A DNA stretch of 46,039 nt from an uncultured Oscillospiraceae bacterium (GTDB lineage Bacteria > Bacillota > Clostridia > Oscillospirales > Oscillospiraceae), in the NCBI GenBank assembly GCA_944385405.1, contig CALWXB010000012.1, forward strand, positions 1 through 46,039. The letters are read 5' to 3'. Position numbers and translations under genes: made by a program. A model generated the notes under the pieces. It did no database searches. It saw only the letters and a program-made list of their open reading frames with translations, and was not told where the DNA came from. How positions within the stretch are numbered: position 1 is the first letter of the stretch; every line of letters starts with the position of its first letter. Positions 39,862 to 46,039 of this stretch are shown in pieces.

Positions 39862-40407
39862 TCAGTCCGGCAGATCCACCACCGTCACGGTGTGGCCGGT
39901 CTCAGGCAGGAACCGCTCCAGGATGTCGGCGGTTTTCAGCTTCAGGCTGCTGGTGCAGATGCAGGGGTGGCAGGAGAGGTATTCCGCCTCATAGACCTCC
40001 CGTTCCATCAAAAGGCGCACGGCGTGATCGCGGTCGTGCATCAGCCCCAGGATGGTGGCGGAGCCAGGCGTGCAGTGCAGCAGCTCCCAAAGGGCCTCTT
40101 CCGGCGCAAAGGAGAGCCGGGCCGAGCCGATCTGATGGCTGAGGTCCTTGGTGTGGAAGGGCTTGTCCGGTCCCATGCACAGCAGGTAGAACTGCGTTTT
40201 CTGCCGGTTGCACAAAAAGAGGTTCTTGCAGATGGGCATGCCCAGCACCTCCGCCACGGCAGCGCATTTTTCCATATTGTCCGCCGGATCGCTGGAGACC
40301 CGGTCGTAGTCGATGCCCAGGCGCTCCAGCATGTCGAAGGCGGCCTCCTCCTGGGGCAGCAGCGGGCCCTCCGGACGGGTATTGTGATACAGAGGAGAGA
40401 TATCCAC
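39862..40407 (-). CDS. YbaK/ProX-type aminoacyl-tRNA deacylase
   Basis: A 181-aa single-domain trans-editing enzyme resembling ProX/PrdX, which hydrolyses mischarged Ala-tRNA(Pro) and relatives. The INS/YbaK fold shows MLERLGIDYDRVSSD, then CKNLFLCNRQKTQFYLLCM with the conserved Lys, SARLSFAPEEALWELLHCTPGS (the GxxxSFA and TPGS blocks) and ILGLMHDRDHAVRLL. The start is GTG 40407, preceded by GGGAGG that overlaps the murC stop; the spacing is ideal. Co-transcribed with murC 5 nt upstream. Substrate assignment is by family only. Confidence 0.88.
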   Translation of the reverse strand: MDISPLYHNTRPEGPLLPQEEAAFDMLERLGIDYDRVSSDPADNMEKCAAVAEVLGMPICKNLFLCNRQKTQFYLLCMGPDKPFHTKDLSHQIGSARLSFAPEEALWELLHCTPGSATILGLMHDRDHAVRLLMEREVYEAEYLSCHPCICTSSLKLKTADILERFLPETGHTVTVVDLPD

Positions 40408-40412
40408 GCAGC

Positions 40413-41795
40413 TTACCTCCCGCCCAGCAGCTTTTCACCGGCGCGGTAGATGTCGCCGGCGCCCACGGTGAGGATCAGGTCGCCGGGCCGGGCGATCTCC
40501 CGCAGCCGGGCGGCCACCTTGTCCAGCGTGGAGCAGTACACGGAACCGGGGATGTTGCGGCACAGGTCCGCCGAGGAGATGCCCAGGGTGTTCTGCTCCC
40601 GGGCGGCGTAGATCTCTGCCACCACCGCCACATCCGCCTGCCGCAGCTCCTCCACGAACCGGTCGAAGAGCTTGGCGGTGCGGGTATAGGTGTGGGGCTG
40701 GAAGGCCACGATCACCCGCTGATAGCCCAGAGTGCGGGCGGTGGTCAGCAGGGCGTGGAGCTCGTCGGGATGATGGGCGTAGTCGTCATAGATCCGTGCG
40801 CCGTTGAAGGTGCCCTTATATTCAAAGCGGCGGCCCGCACCGGTGAAGGTGGCAAGTCCCTCCTCCACCGCCTTGCCGGGGACGCCCAGCACATAGGCGG
40901 CCGCGGCGGCAGCCAGGGCGTTGAGGATATTATGGCGTCCGTAGACGTGGAGGGTCACGTGGGCATAGAACTCCCCGTGGACCAGAACATCGAAGTCCGG
41001 AGCGCCCTCGGCGTCCGCCAGGTTGGCCGCCGTGCAGTCCGCGGGATGCTCCAGCCCGAAGGTGAACACCGGATGGTCCAGGCCGGAGACGGACTCCATG
41101 GCTCCGGCGTTGTCGGCGTTGACGATGACATGCCCTGCGGTGGGCACCAGCTGGGCAAAGCGGTGGAAGGACCGCTCGATATCCTGGAGGTCCTTGAAAA
41201 AGTCCAGGTGGTCGGCCTCCACGTTCAGGATCACCGCCACAGTGGGGTAAAAGGAGAGGAAACTGTTGCAGTATTCGCAGGATTCCAGGATGATGGTGTC
41301 GCCCTGTCCCACCCGGTAGCCCGAGTGGAGCAGGGGCAGCGTGCCGCCGATCATCACGGTGGGGTCGGCCTGGGCGGCCATGAAGATATGGGTGCACATG
41401 GAGGTGGTGGTGGTCTTGCCGTGGGTGCCGGAGACGCACAGTGCGTTGGGATAATGCTGCATGATGGCGCCCCAGGCTTGGGCGCGCTCATAGACGGGAA
41501 TGCCCCTTGCCACCGCGCCGGCGATCTCGGGATTGCTGTCGTGGACGGCGGCGGTACGGACCACGAAATCGCAGTCCCCCAGGTTTTCTGCGTTGTGGCC
41601 GATGGCCACGGAGATGCCCTTGGACCGCAGATGCTCCACCGTGGCGCTTTCAGCCATGTCGGAGCCCTGCACCGTCAGTCCCATGCCCTGCAGGACTTCT
41701 GCAAGAGGACACATGGACACGCCGCCGATGCCCACCAGATGGACCCGCTTGCCTGGCAGCAGGTAGTCACGGATGGGGTTGGGATTGTTCATCAT
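40413..41795 (-). CDS. murC: UDP-N-acetylmuramate--L-alanine ligase MurC
   Basis: Adds L-Ala to UDP-MurNAc in cytoplasmic peptidoglycan synthesis. The protein is 460 aa, standard length. Domain 1 has VHLVGIGGVSMCPLAEVL (about 18-35) and SDMAES. The ATP site is SGTHGKTTTTSM at about 122-133. Domain 2 has ILNVEADHLDFF with the Mg2+-binding EADHLD, and YGRHNILNALAAAAAA. Domain 3 has YDDYAHHPDELHALL and VAFQPHTYTRTAKLFDRF. ATG 41795 (or 41792) follows AAAGGAAG. It is isolated from other mur genes here and leads the deacylase gene. Confidence 0.97.
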   Translation of the reverse strand: MMNNPNPIRDYLLPGKRVHLVGIGGVSMCPLAEVLQGMGLTVQGSDMAESATVEHLRSKGISVAIGHNAENLGDCDFVVRTAAVHDSNPEIAGAVARGIPVYERAQAWGAIMQHYPNALCVSGTHGKTTTTSMCTHIFMAAQADPTVMIGGTLPLLHSGYRVGQGDTIILESCEYCNSFLSFYPTVAVILNVEADHLDFFKDLQDIERSFHRFAQLVPTAGHVIVNADNAGAMESVSGLDHPVFTFGLEHPADCTAANLADAEGAPDFDVLVHGEFYAHVTLHVYGRHNILNALAAAAAAYVLGVPGKAVEEGLATFTGAGRRFEYKGTFNGARIYDDYAHHPDELHALLTTARTLGYQRVIVAFQPHTYTRTAKLFDRFVEELRQADVAVVAEIYAAREQNTLGISSADLCRNIPGSVYCSTLDKVAARLREIARPGDLILTVGAGDIYRAGEKLLGGR

Positions 41796-41829
41796 GAAAA
41801 CGGACTTCCTTTCAAGACGGCTTTCCGCG

Positions 41830-41858
41830 TTGCAGAAACGGGGAAAGCGGTGTATAAT
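41830..41858 (+). promoter_or_regulatory. Promoter for cca
   Basis: -35 TTGCAG (41830-41835), 17-bp spacer, -10 TATAAT (41853-41858, perfect). The leader to ATG 42024 would be ~160 nt. That leader contains no gene I can support and a second AT-rich TATTATAG stretch at ~41975. Confidence 0.7.
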
Positions 41859-41880
41859 CGTCGTATCTTATACAATCAAT
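41850..41880 (-). promoter_or_regulatory. Possible murC promoter, overlapping the cca promoter
   Basis: Minus strand: -35-like TTGATT, 17-bp spacer, -10-like TATACA (4/6 each). It overlaps the -10 of the cca promoter, so the two divergent promoters would compete or be co-regulated. Confidence 0.4.
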
Positions 41881-42023
41881 GCTGCGCGGGAAACCGCCGC
41901 CGGACAAGGCCGATCTGCCGGGACTTCCGGCATTTCATGGCGCACCGGAGGGCACCGCTGGATTTTGCGCCCATTATTATAGTACACAGGGATGAAAAAA
42001 GCAACCGAAAGGAGGGGAAAACC

Positions 42024-43352
42024 ATGGGAATGCTGCCGGAATTTGTGCGCGGCGTGCTGACACGGCTGGAAAACGCCGGGTTTGAGGCGTGGTGCGTGGG
42101 CGGCTGCGTGCGGGATCTGCTGCTGGACCGTTGTCCGGCGGATTGGGATGTCACCACCAGCGCGCTTCCGGAGCAGACCCTGGCCCTCTTCGGCACGGAA
42201 GCCCGTCCTACCGGACTGCGCCACGGCACGGTGACCGTGGGGAGCGGTCGGGAGGCGGTGGAGGTCACCACCTATCGGGTGGACGGCGCCTATCGGGATC
42301 ACCGGCGGCCGGAGAAGGTCACCTTCACGCCTTCTCTGGAAGAGGATCTGCGCCGCCGGGATTTCACCGTCAACGCCGTGGCGATGGATCTGCGGGGGAC
42401 CCTGCGGGACCCTTTCGGCGGCAGAGCGGACCTGGACAGGGCGGTGCTGCGGTGCGTGGGAGAACCGGAGCGGCGGTTCGAAGAGGACGCGCTGCGGATG
42501 CTGCGGGGACTGCGCTTTGCCTCCGCCCTGGGATTTTCCATCCATCCGGATACGGCCGCGGCGATCCACCGCTGCCGGGATCTGCTGCAGGAGATCGCTC
42601 CGGAGCGGATCCAGACGGAGCTGTGGGGCATCCTGACCGGGAGACGGGCCTCTGCCGTGCTGCGGGAGTTTCCCGATGTGCTGGGGGTGTTCTGGCCGGA
42701 GATCCTGCCCATGGTGGGGTTTGACCAGCGCAACCGCCACCACTGTTATGACGTCTGGGAGCATACGCTCCATGCACTGGAGGCAGTGCCGCCGGCGACA
42801 GAGCTGCGCTGCACCATGCTGCTCCATGATATCGGCAAGCCCCGGGTCTTCGTGCTGGGGACCGATGGCTGCGGACATTTTCGGGGCCATCAGGCAGCCG
42901 GGCGGGAGATGGCGGACCAAATGCTCCGCCGCCTTAAATGTCCCGGGCGGCTGCGGGAGACGGTAGTGCAGCTGGTGGAATGGCATGACCGGGGGATCCC
43001 GCCGGAGGAGCGGGCGGTGTGCCGGGTGCTGCGGCAGCTGGGAGAAGAACAGCTGCGGCGCCTGCTGGCGGTGAAGCGGGCGGACAACCTGGCCCAGGCT
43101 CCTGCTTTTCATGGCCGGCAGGAGGAACTGCAGCAGGTGGAGGCGGTGCTGGAGCGGGTGCTGGCAGCGCGGGCCTGTGTTTCTCTGCGGGACCTGGCGG
43201 TAAAGGGAAATGATATCATGGAGCTTGGTCTGGAAGGGCCGGCAGTGGGGCATTGCCTGGAGATGCTTTTGGACGGCGTGGTGGAGCAGCGGCTGCCCAA
43301 TGACCGTGCCGTTTTACTGGAGCAGGCACGCCGGTTTGCAGCCGGACTGTGA
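42024..43352 (+). CDS. cca: CCA tRNA nucleotidyltransferase
   Basis: Adds or repairs the 3'-CCA end of tRNA. The protein is 442 aa. The class II nucleotidyltransferase head has WCVGGCVRDLLL (about 23-34) and catalytic DWDVTTSA with Asp40 and Asp42. The neck has RRRDFTVNAVAMDL, then DPFGGRADL and FEEDALRMLRGLRFASALGF. An HD domain follows: HHCYDVWEHTLHALE and LLHDIGKPRVF (about 267), then GHQAAGREMA and LVEWHDRGI. ATG 42024 follows AAGGAGGGG. The extra HD domain is like other Firmicute CCA enzymes; by sequence alone I cannot exclude an A-adding or poly(A) polymerase paralogue. Confidence 0.95.
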   Translation: MGMLPEFVRGVLTRLENAGFEAWCVGGCVRDLLLDRCPADWDVTTSALPEQTLALFGTEARPTGLRHGTVTVGSGREAVEVTTYRVDGAYRDHRRPEKVTFTPSLEEDLRRRDFTVNAVAMDLRGTLRDPFGGRADLDRAVLRCVGEPERRFEEDALRMLRGLRFASALGFSIHPDTAAAIHRCRDLLQEIAPERIQTELWGILTGRRASAVLREFPDVLGVFWPEILPMVGFDQRNRHHCYDVWEHTLHALEAVPPATELRCTMLLHDIGKPRVFVLGTDGCGHFRGHQAAGREMADQMLRRLKCPGRLRETVVQLVEWHDRGIPPEERAVCRVLRQLGEEQLRRLLAVKRADNLAQAPAFHGRQEELQQVEAVLERVLAARACVSLRDLAVKGNDIMELGLEGPAVGHCLEMLLDGVVEQRLPNDRAVLLEQARRFAAGL

Positions 43353-43378
43353 CCGGAGGACGGCCCGGCGATGGAAAG

Positions 43379-43419
43379 AAACAGCGGAGGCGGGGATTTC
43401 CCGTCTCCGCTGTTTGTTT
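43379..43419. terminator. Bidirectional intrinsic terminator, cca / YjjG-type gene
   Basis: 16-position stem with one G-U pair, arms 43379-43394 and 43400-43415, loop GATTT, followed by TTTGTTT on the plus strand and a short T tract on the minus strand. Confidence 0.88.
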
Positions 43420-44101
43420 ATACGATGTCCAGCAGTTCCCGGAGGTCCCGGATCTCGTAGTCCACACGCAGGTGCTCCGGCCGCCTCTTCCCCCGGGGAT
43501 TGAACCAGCAGCAGGGAAGACCGGCGTTGTTGGCTCCCTGGATATCTGTGGTCAGGGAGTCCCCGATGACCAGTGTGTTGGATGCGTCCATACCGGGCAC
43601 CCGGCTGCGGACATAGGCATAATAGGCCGGGTCCGGTTTGGAAGCGCCGGCCTCTTCCGAGATGAACGCGTCCAGGAACAGCCCGGCAAACACGCTGTTG
43701 CGCAGACGGCTCTGCTGAACGGAAGCCACTGCGTTGGTGACGATATACATGCGGTGCCCTCTTTGTGCCAGGGTGCGGCAGACGGACTCGGCATGAGGCA
43801 GGGGGTAAACGCCCTGACCCAGGGACGCCAGATAGTCTCGGTTGCAGGCGGCTGCGTCCCGCTCTAGTCCCAACGCCTGGAGAAAACGGACATAACGTTC
43901 CAGGGTCACGAATTCCTTGGAGACCTCGCCGCGGTCAAAGGCGGCCCAAAGTTCCAGATTGATCTGGTGGTAGGTCTGATAGACCTCCTGGGTGTCGGGG
44001 ATGCAGTGCTTCCGGCACATGGCGGAAAAGGCCCGGGCGGAGGCCTTCGGAAAGTCAAAGAGGGTATCGTCCGCGTCAAAGAGCAGATAGGTGTACCGCA
44101 T
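43418..44101 (-). CDS. yjjG: YjjG-type HAD phosphatase (noncanonical pyrimidine nucleotidase)
   Basis: A 227-aa haloacid dehalogenase-type phosphatase. Motif I is LLFDADDTLFDFPK with nucleophile Asp9 and Asp11; note DADDT as in YjjG. The cap domain is helical (about 15-85). Motif II is MYIVTNAVASVQQSRL, the conserved Lys is in EEAGASKPDPAYY, and motif IV is TLVIGDSLTTDIQGANNAG. E. coli YjjG hydrolyses non-canonical pyrimidine nucleoside monophosphates; the same activity is assumed here from family membership. ATG 44101 follows AAAGGAG. Single-gene unit with its own promoter, convergent with cca. Confidence 0.9.
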   Translation of the reverse strand: MRYTYLLFDADDTLFDFPKASARAFSAMCRKHCIPDTQEVYQTYHQINLELWAAFDRGEVSKEFVTLERYVRFLQALGLERDAAACNRDYLASLGQGVYPLPHAESVCRTLAQRGHRMYIVTNAVASVQQSRLRNSVFAGLFLDAFISEEAGASKPDPAYYAYVRSRVPGMDASNTLVIGDSLTTDIQGANNAGLPCCWFNPRGKRRPEHLRVDYEIRDLRELLDIV

Positions 44102-44132
44102 GGGGATGCTCCTTTATCAAGAGATATACTAC

Positions 44133-44161
44133 ATTATATAAGGAAGCGAGAAAAAACGCAA
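44133..44161 (-). promoter_or_regulatory. Promoter for the YjjG-type gene
   Basis: Minus strand: -35 TTGCGT (44161-44156), 17-bp spacer, -10 TATAAT (44138-44133, perfect). It is back-to-back with the dpaA upstream region. Confidence 0.75.
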
Positions 44162-44162
44162 T

Positions 44163-44191
44163 CACCCTCCCTGGCTGCCCGCCATACCATG
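44163..44191 (+). promoter_or_regulatory. Candidate mother-cell (sigma-K/E-type) promoter for dpaAB
   Basis: CACC (44163-44166), 16-bp spacer, CATACCATG (44183-44191). This resembles the sigma-K consensus (mACm, 16-17 bp, CATAnnnTA) with one mismatch. A start near 44197 would leave AGGGGGG as ribosome site for ATG 44210. Short motifs like this arise by chance, so confidence is modest. Confidence 0.4.
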
Positions 44192-44203
44192 AGGTGAGGG
44201 GGG

Positions 44204-45058
44204 ATGAAGATGAAGCAGACCATCGGCCTCATCGGCGGGGACCGGCGTCAGGCGGAACTGGCCGGATTGCTGGCACAGGACGGACACCCTGTGCGGACAT
44301 ACGGTCTGGAGGAATGGCTGCCGGAGAGCGGCTGTGCACTGGAGCAGGCCGCGGCGGCGGAAGTGGTGATCCTCCCGCTGCCGCTTTGCCGGGAGCCGGG
44401 GATATTGAACTGCTGCGGGCGGACGGTGTCCACTGCGGAAGTGTTCCGGCTTCTGCGTCCGGATGCACTGGTACTGGGCGGGCAGATCCAGGCGGCTCAG
44501 CGGGCGGAGGCATCGGGTGTGGTTCTGCATGACTATTTCCGCCGGGAGGAGGTCACTGTAGCCAATGCCGCTGCCACGGCAGAAGCCGCGCTGCGGGTGG
44601 CCATGGAGCATTCCGGGGAGAGCCTTCTGGGGATGGAATGTCTGGTTCTGGGGTTTGGACGTATCGGTAAACTTCTGTGCAGCCGCCTCCACGGCCTGGG
44701 AGCCCGTGTCACTGCCGCCGCCAGAAAGCCGGCCGACCTGGCATGGATCCGGGCGTATGGGTGGCAGCCGCTGGAGATCACGCGTCTGGACGGGGCGCTT
44801 GGGGCGTTTCACCTGGTGTACAACACTGTGCCTGCCCAGATTCTGGACCGTCCACTGCTTTTGCAGCTGCCTCGAAGGAGCCTGTGCGTGGAGCTGGCCT
44901 CCGTGCCGGGGATAGACTTGACAGCGGCGGAGGAACTGGGGCTGTCCTGTGTCTGGGCCAGATCCCTGCCGGGACGCATGGTGCCCCGCACTGCGGCGGA
45001 GATCCTGCACCGCGCTGTCCGGCAGATCATTTTGGAAGAAAGGGGAAATGCAGAGTGA
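44204..45058 (+). CDS. dpaA: Dipicolinate synthase subunit A (SpoVFA)
   Basis: With DpaB, makes dipicolinic acid in the mother cell from the dihydrodipicolinate pathway intermediate, for spore core mineralisation. The protein is 284 aa. It opens GLIGGDRRQAELAGLL, a family-specific Rossmann-like start. VVILPLPL, VSTAEVFRLL and a second nucleotide-binding motif LVLGFGRIGKLLCSRLHGLGARV (about 145-168) follow. CVELASVPGIDL and ARSLPGRMVPRTAAEIL are C-terminal family blocks. ATG 44204 has GAGGTG 7 nt upstream; ATG 44210 is an alternative. It overlaps dpaB by 4 nt (GTGA). The operon identifies the organism as an endospore former. Confidence 0.96.
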   Translation: MKMKQTIGLIGGDRRQAELAGLLAQDGHPVRTYGLEEWLPESGCALEQAAAAEVVILPLPLCREPGILNCCGRTVSTAEVFRLLRPDALVLGGQIQAAQRAEASGVVLHDYFRREEVTVANAAATAEAALRVAMEHSGESLLGMECLVLGFGRIGKLLCSRLHGLGARVTAAARKPADLAWIRAYGWQPLEITRLDGALGAFHLVYNTVPAQILDRPLLLQLPRRSLCVELASVPGIDLTAAEELGLSCVWARSLPGRMVPRTAAEILHRAVRQIILEERGNAE

Positions 45059-45627
45059 GAACAGAGCGAGTTGGATTCGCCATGTGCGGGTCCTTCTGTA
45101 CACATGAGCGGGTCCTGCAGGCATTGGAAGAACTGACGCACATATATGATACGGTGATCCCCATCGTATCGGATCTGAGTGCTGTCACCGATACCCGGTT
45201 CGGTACCGCCAAGGAACTGCTGGAACGGCTGGAGGCACTTACCGGGCAGACTGTCATCCGCAGCATTCCGGAGGCAGAGCCTATCGGGCCAAAGGGCCTG
45301 CTGGATGTGCTGGTCATTGCTCCGGCTACCGGAAACACCATTGCCAAGCTGGCTGCCGGAATCACGGATACCACCGTCACTATGGCGGCAAAGGCACACC
45401 TGCGCAATGGGCGGCCTGTGGTGTTAGCGCTGGCCAGCAATGACGGCCTTTCCGCCGGGGCCAAAAACATCGGAGAACTGTTGGTGCGCAGGCACTACTA
45501 CTTCGTGCCCTTTGGACAGGACAATGCACTTGCCAAACCCAGCTCTCTGGTGGCACACTTTGAACTGCTGCCGGAGACAGTGGATGCTGCGCTGCAGGGG
45601 CGTCAGCTTCAGCCTGTACTGCAATAG
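45055..45627 (+). CDS. dpaB: Dipicolinate synthase subunit B (SpoVFB)
   Basis: Flavoprotein-fold partner of DpaA, 190 aa. It begins RVGFAMCGSFCTHERVLQALE and has DVLVIAPATGNTIAKLAAGITDTTVTMA, the classic flavoprotein PxxxN/T site of SpoVFB, then VVLALASNDGLSAGAKNIG and YYFVPFGQDNALAKPSSLVA. The start is GTG 45055, overlapping the dpaA TGA as GTGA, with GGGGAAA upstream; translation should be coupled. It ends just before a strong terminator. Both subunits look intact. Confidence 0.96.
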   Translation: MRTERVGFAMCGSFCTHERVLQALEELTHIYDTVIPIVSDLSAVTDTRFGTAKELLERLEALTGQTVIRSIPEAEPIGPKGLLDVLVIAPATGNTIAKLAAGITDTTVTMAAKAHLRNGRPVVLALASNDGLSAGAKNIGELLVRRHYYFVPFGQDNALAKPSSLVAHFELLPETVDAALQGRQLQPVLQ

Positions 45628-45633
45628 ACGGGC

Positions 45634-45672
45634 AAAAGAGGGACCGGAACAATGCCCCGGTCCCTCTTTTGG
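45634..45672 (+). terminator. Intrinsic terminator after dpaB
   Basis: 14-bp perfect stem, arms 45634-45647 (AAAAGAGGGACCGG) and 45657-45670 (CCGGTCCCTCTTTT), 9-nt loop; the T-run is part of the 3' arm. Confidence 0.9.
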
Positions 45673-45807
45673 ATTGCTGGATCAGGCAAAATGACGAAGA
45701 GACACGTTAAAGAGTAAAAGAATCCATAAGTACAGCAGATGTTAGCGATAAGTAAAATTAGTAAAACGCTGAACAAATGCATGTAAAATAACAAAGATTT
45801 CCAGACG

Positions 45808-45854
45808 CGGGAAAATATCACCAAACCGGGAAAAGAGGGGTTGACTTTTCCCGG
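45808..45854 (+). repeat. Three CGGGAAAA-type sites at 19-bp spacing over promoter P1
   Basis: CGGGAAAA begins at 45808 and 45827; its inverted copy TTTTCCCG begins at 45846. Each start is exactly 19 bp from the next. The second and third form a 10-bp perfect inverted repeat (CCGGGAAAAG 45826-45835, CTTTTCCCGG 45845-45854) overlapping the -35 of P1. This could be an operator or, in RNA, nothing, since most of it lies upstream of the start site. Confidence 0.6.
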
Positions 45855-45869
45855 GGGCTCTGGTATTCT
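45841..45869 (+). promoter_or_regulatory. Promoter P1 upstream of the right-edge transcription unit
   Basis: -35 TTGACT (45841-45846), 17-bp spacer, extended -10 TGGTATTCT with hexamer TATTCT at 45864-45869. Confidence 0.75.
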
Positions 45870-45935
45870 AACTAAGCTGTCCGGCACGAGCCGAACGTCA
45901 CCACTGAAAATCAGAAAAAAATCTGAAAGAAAGTG

Positions 45936-45964
45936 TTGACAAAAAGGAAAAAACGTGTTAAGAT
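45936..45964 (+). promoter_or_regulatory. Promoter P2 upstream of the right-edge transcription unit
   Basis: -35 TTGACA (45936-45941, perfect), 17-bp A-rich spacer, extended -10 TGTTAAGAT with TAAGAT at 45959-45964. A-rich sequence upstream (45905-45933) looks like an UP element. P1 and P2 are 95 bp apart. Confidence 0.85.
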
Positions 45965-46039
45965 AGCAATGTTCCGCCGGGAACGGCGTGTACCTTGTAA
46001 ATTAAACAACGTAACGAAAAGAAAGCACCAGACGGACGC

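Larger units (their letters stand above)
45671..46039 (+). other. Gene-free AT-rich region, probable rRNA operon leader at its right end
   Basis: About 370 bp with no gene I can support. The left part (45690-45800) is AT-rich and featureless. Then come the CGGGAAAA sites, promoters P1 and P2, a GC-rich CGCCGGGAACGGCG stretch (45976-45989), and TTGTAAATTAAACAACG with GAAAAGAAAGCACCAG near the edge. The last elements resemble leaders that precede 16S rRNA genes in Clostridia. No 16S sequence is inside the window, so this is an inference. Confidence 0.5.

Noticed and set aside
1-46039. Mobile elements, prophage, defence islands or tRNA genes
   Set aside because: I found no transposase, integrase, toxin-antitoxin, restriction or tRNA cloverleaf signals; gene order and composition are those of ordinary core chromosome.

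Overview
The window looks like a stretch of chromosome from a GC-rich, endospore-forming Firmicute, most likely an Oscillospiraceae-type gut bacterium (Flavonifractor/Oscillibacter-like). The reasons are strong GC bias at third codon positions, AGGAGG-type ribosome binding sites, an S-layer-homology exoprotein, dipicolinate synthase genes, an M-box riboswitch and an EcfA1-EcfA2-EcfT module. The genus is an inference. I see no insertion sequence, prophage, CRISPR array, tRNA or complete rRNA gene. Nearly every base is core housekeeping sequence in tightly packed operons.

Layout. 1-10.1 kb (+): smc, a small zinc-ribbon membrane protein, ftsY, rph, rdgB, yhbY, a small exported protein, a nadD-yqeK fusion, an LCP cell-wall ligase and rsfS. 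This operon joins chromosome segregation, protein targeting, RNA maturation, nucleotide-pool cleaning, NAD synthesis and ribosome silencing. 10.2-10.7 kb (-): queH. 11.0-15.2 kb (+): a two-gene ATP-driven electron-transfer module (a 975-aa acyl-CoA dehydratase activase-like protein and an HgdB-like partner). 15.4-18.0 kb (+): a GH18-SLH exoprotein and a methyltransferase. 18.1-22.3 kb (+): ecfA1-ecfA2-ecfT, an unknown envelope protein and truA. 22.3-29.2 kb (+): a DUF5711-like propeller protein, a CvpA-like protein, a ClpE-like unfoldase, a small Cys-rich protein, an EFR1-type flavodoxin-ferredoxin and a membrane-anchored lipase-like hydrolase.

29.2-30.3 kb (-): a D,D-carboxypeptidase with a structured leader. 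30.6-33.5 kb (+): a P-loop ATPase and recQ. 33.5-35.0 kb (+): promoter, M-box Mg2+ riboswitch, intrinsic terminator, a possible short upstream ORF, then an mgtE lacking the usual N domain. 35.1-38.3 kb (-): dnaG-rpoD. 38.5-39.8 kb (+): an Sfp-type phosphopantetheinyl transferase and a phosphoribosyltransferase. 39.9-41.8 kb (-): murC and a YbaK/ProX-type deacylase. 42.0-43.4 kb (+): cca. 43.4-44.1 kb (-): a YjjG-type HAD phosphatase. 44.2-45.6 kb (+): dpaA-dpaB. The last ~400 bp has no gene. It holds two strong tandem promoters and what looks like the leader of a ribosomal RNA operon lying just beyond the right edge.

The most interesting non-coding signals are the mgtE leader (riboswitch plus possible leader peptide), three 8-bp sites at exact 19-bp spacing over the promoter near 45.84 kb, mutually exclusive hairpins in the carboxypeptidase leader, and the shared bidirectional terminators at all five convergent gene junctions. 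The most interesting protein system is the two-gene activase/HgdB-like module, whose substrate cannot be told from the sequence.
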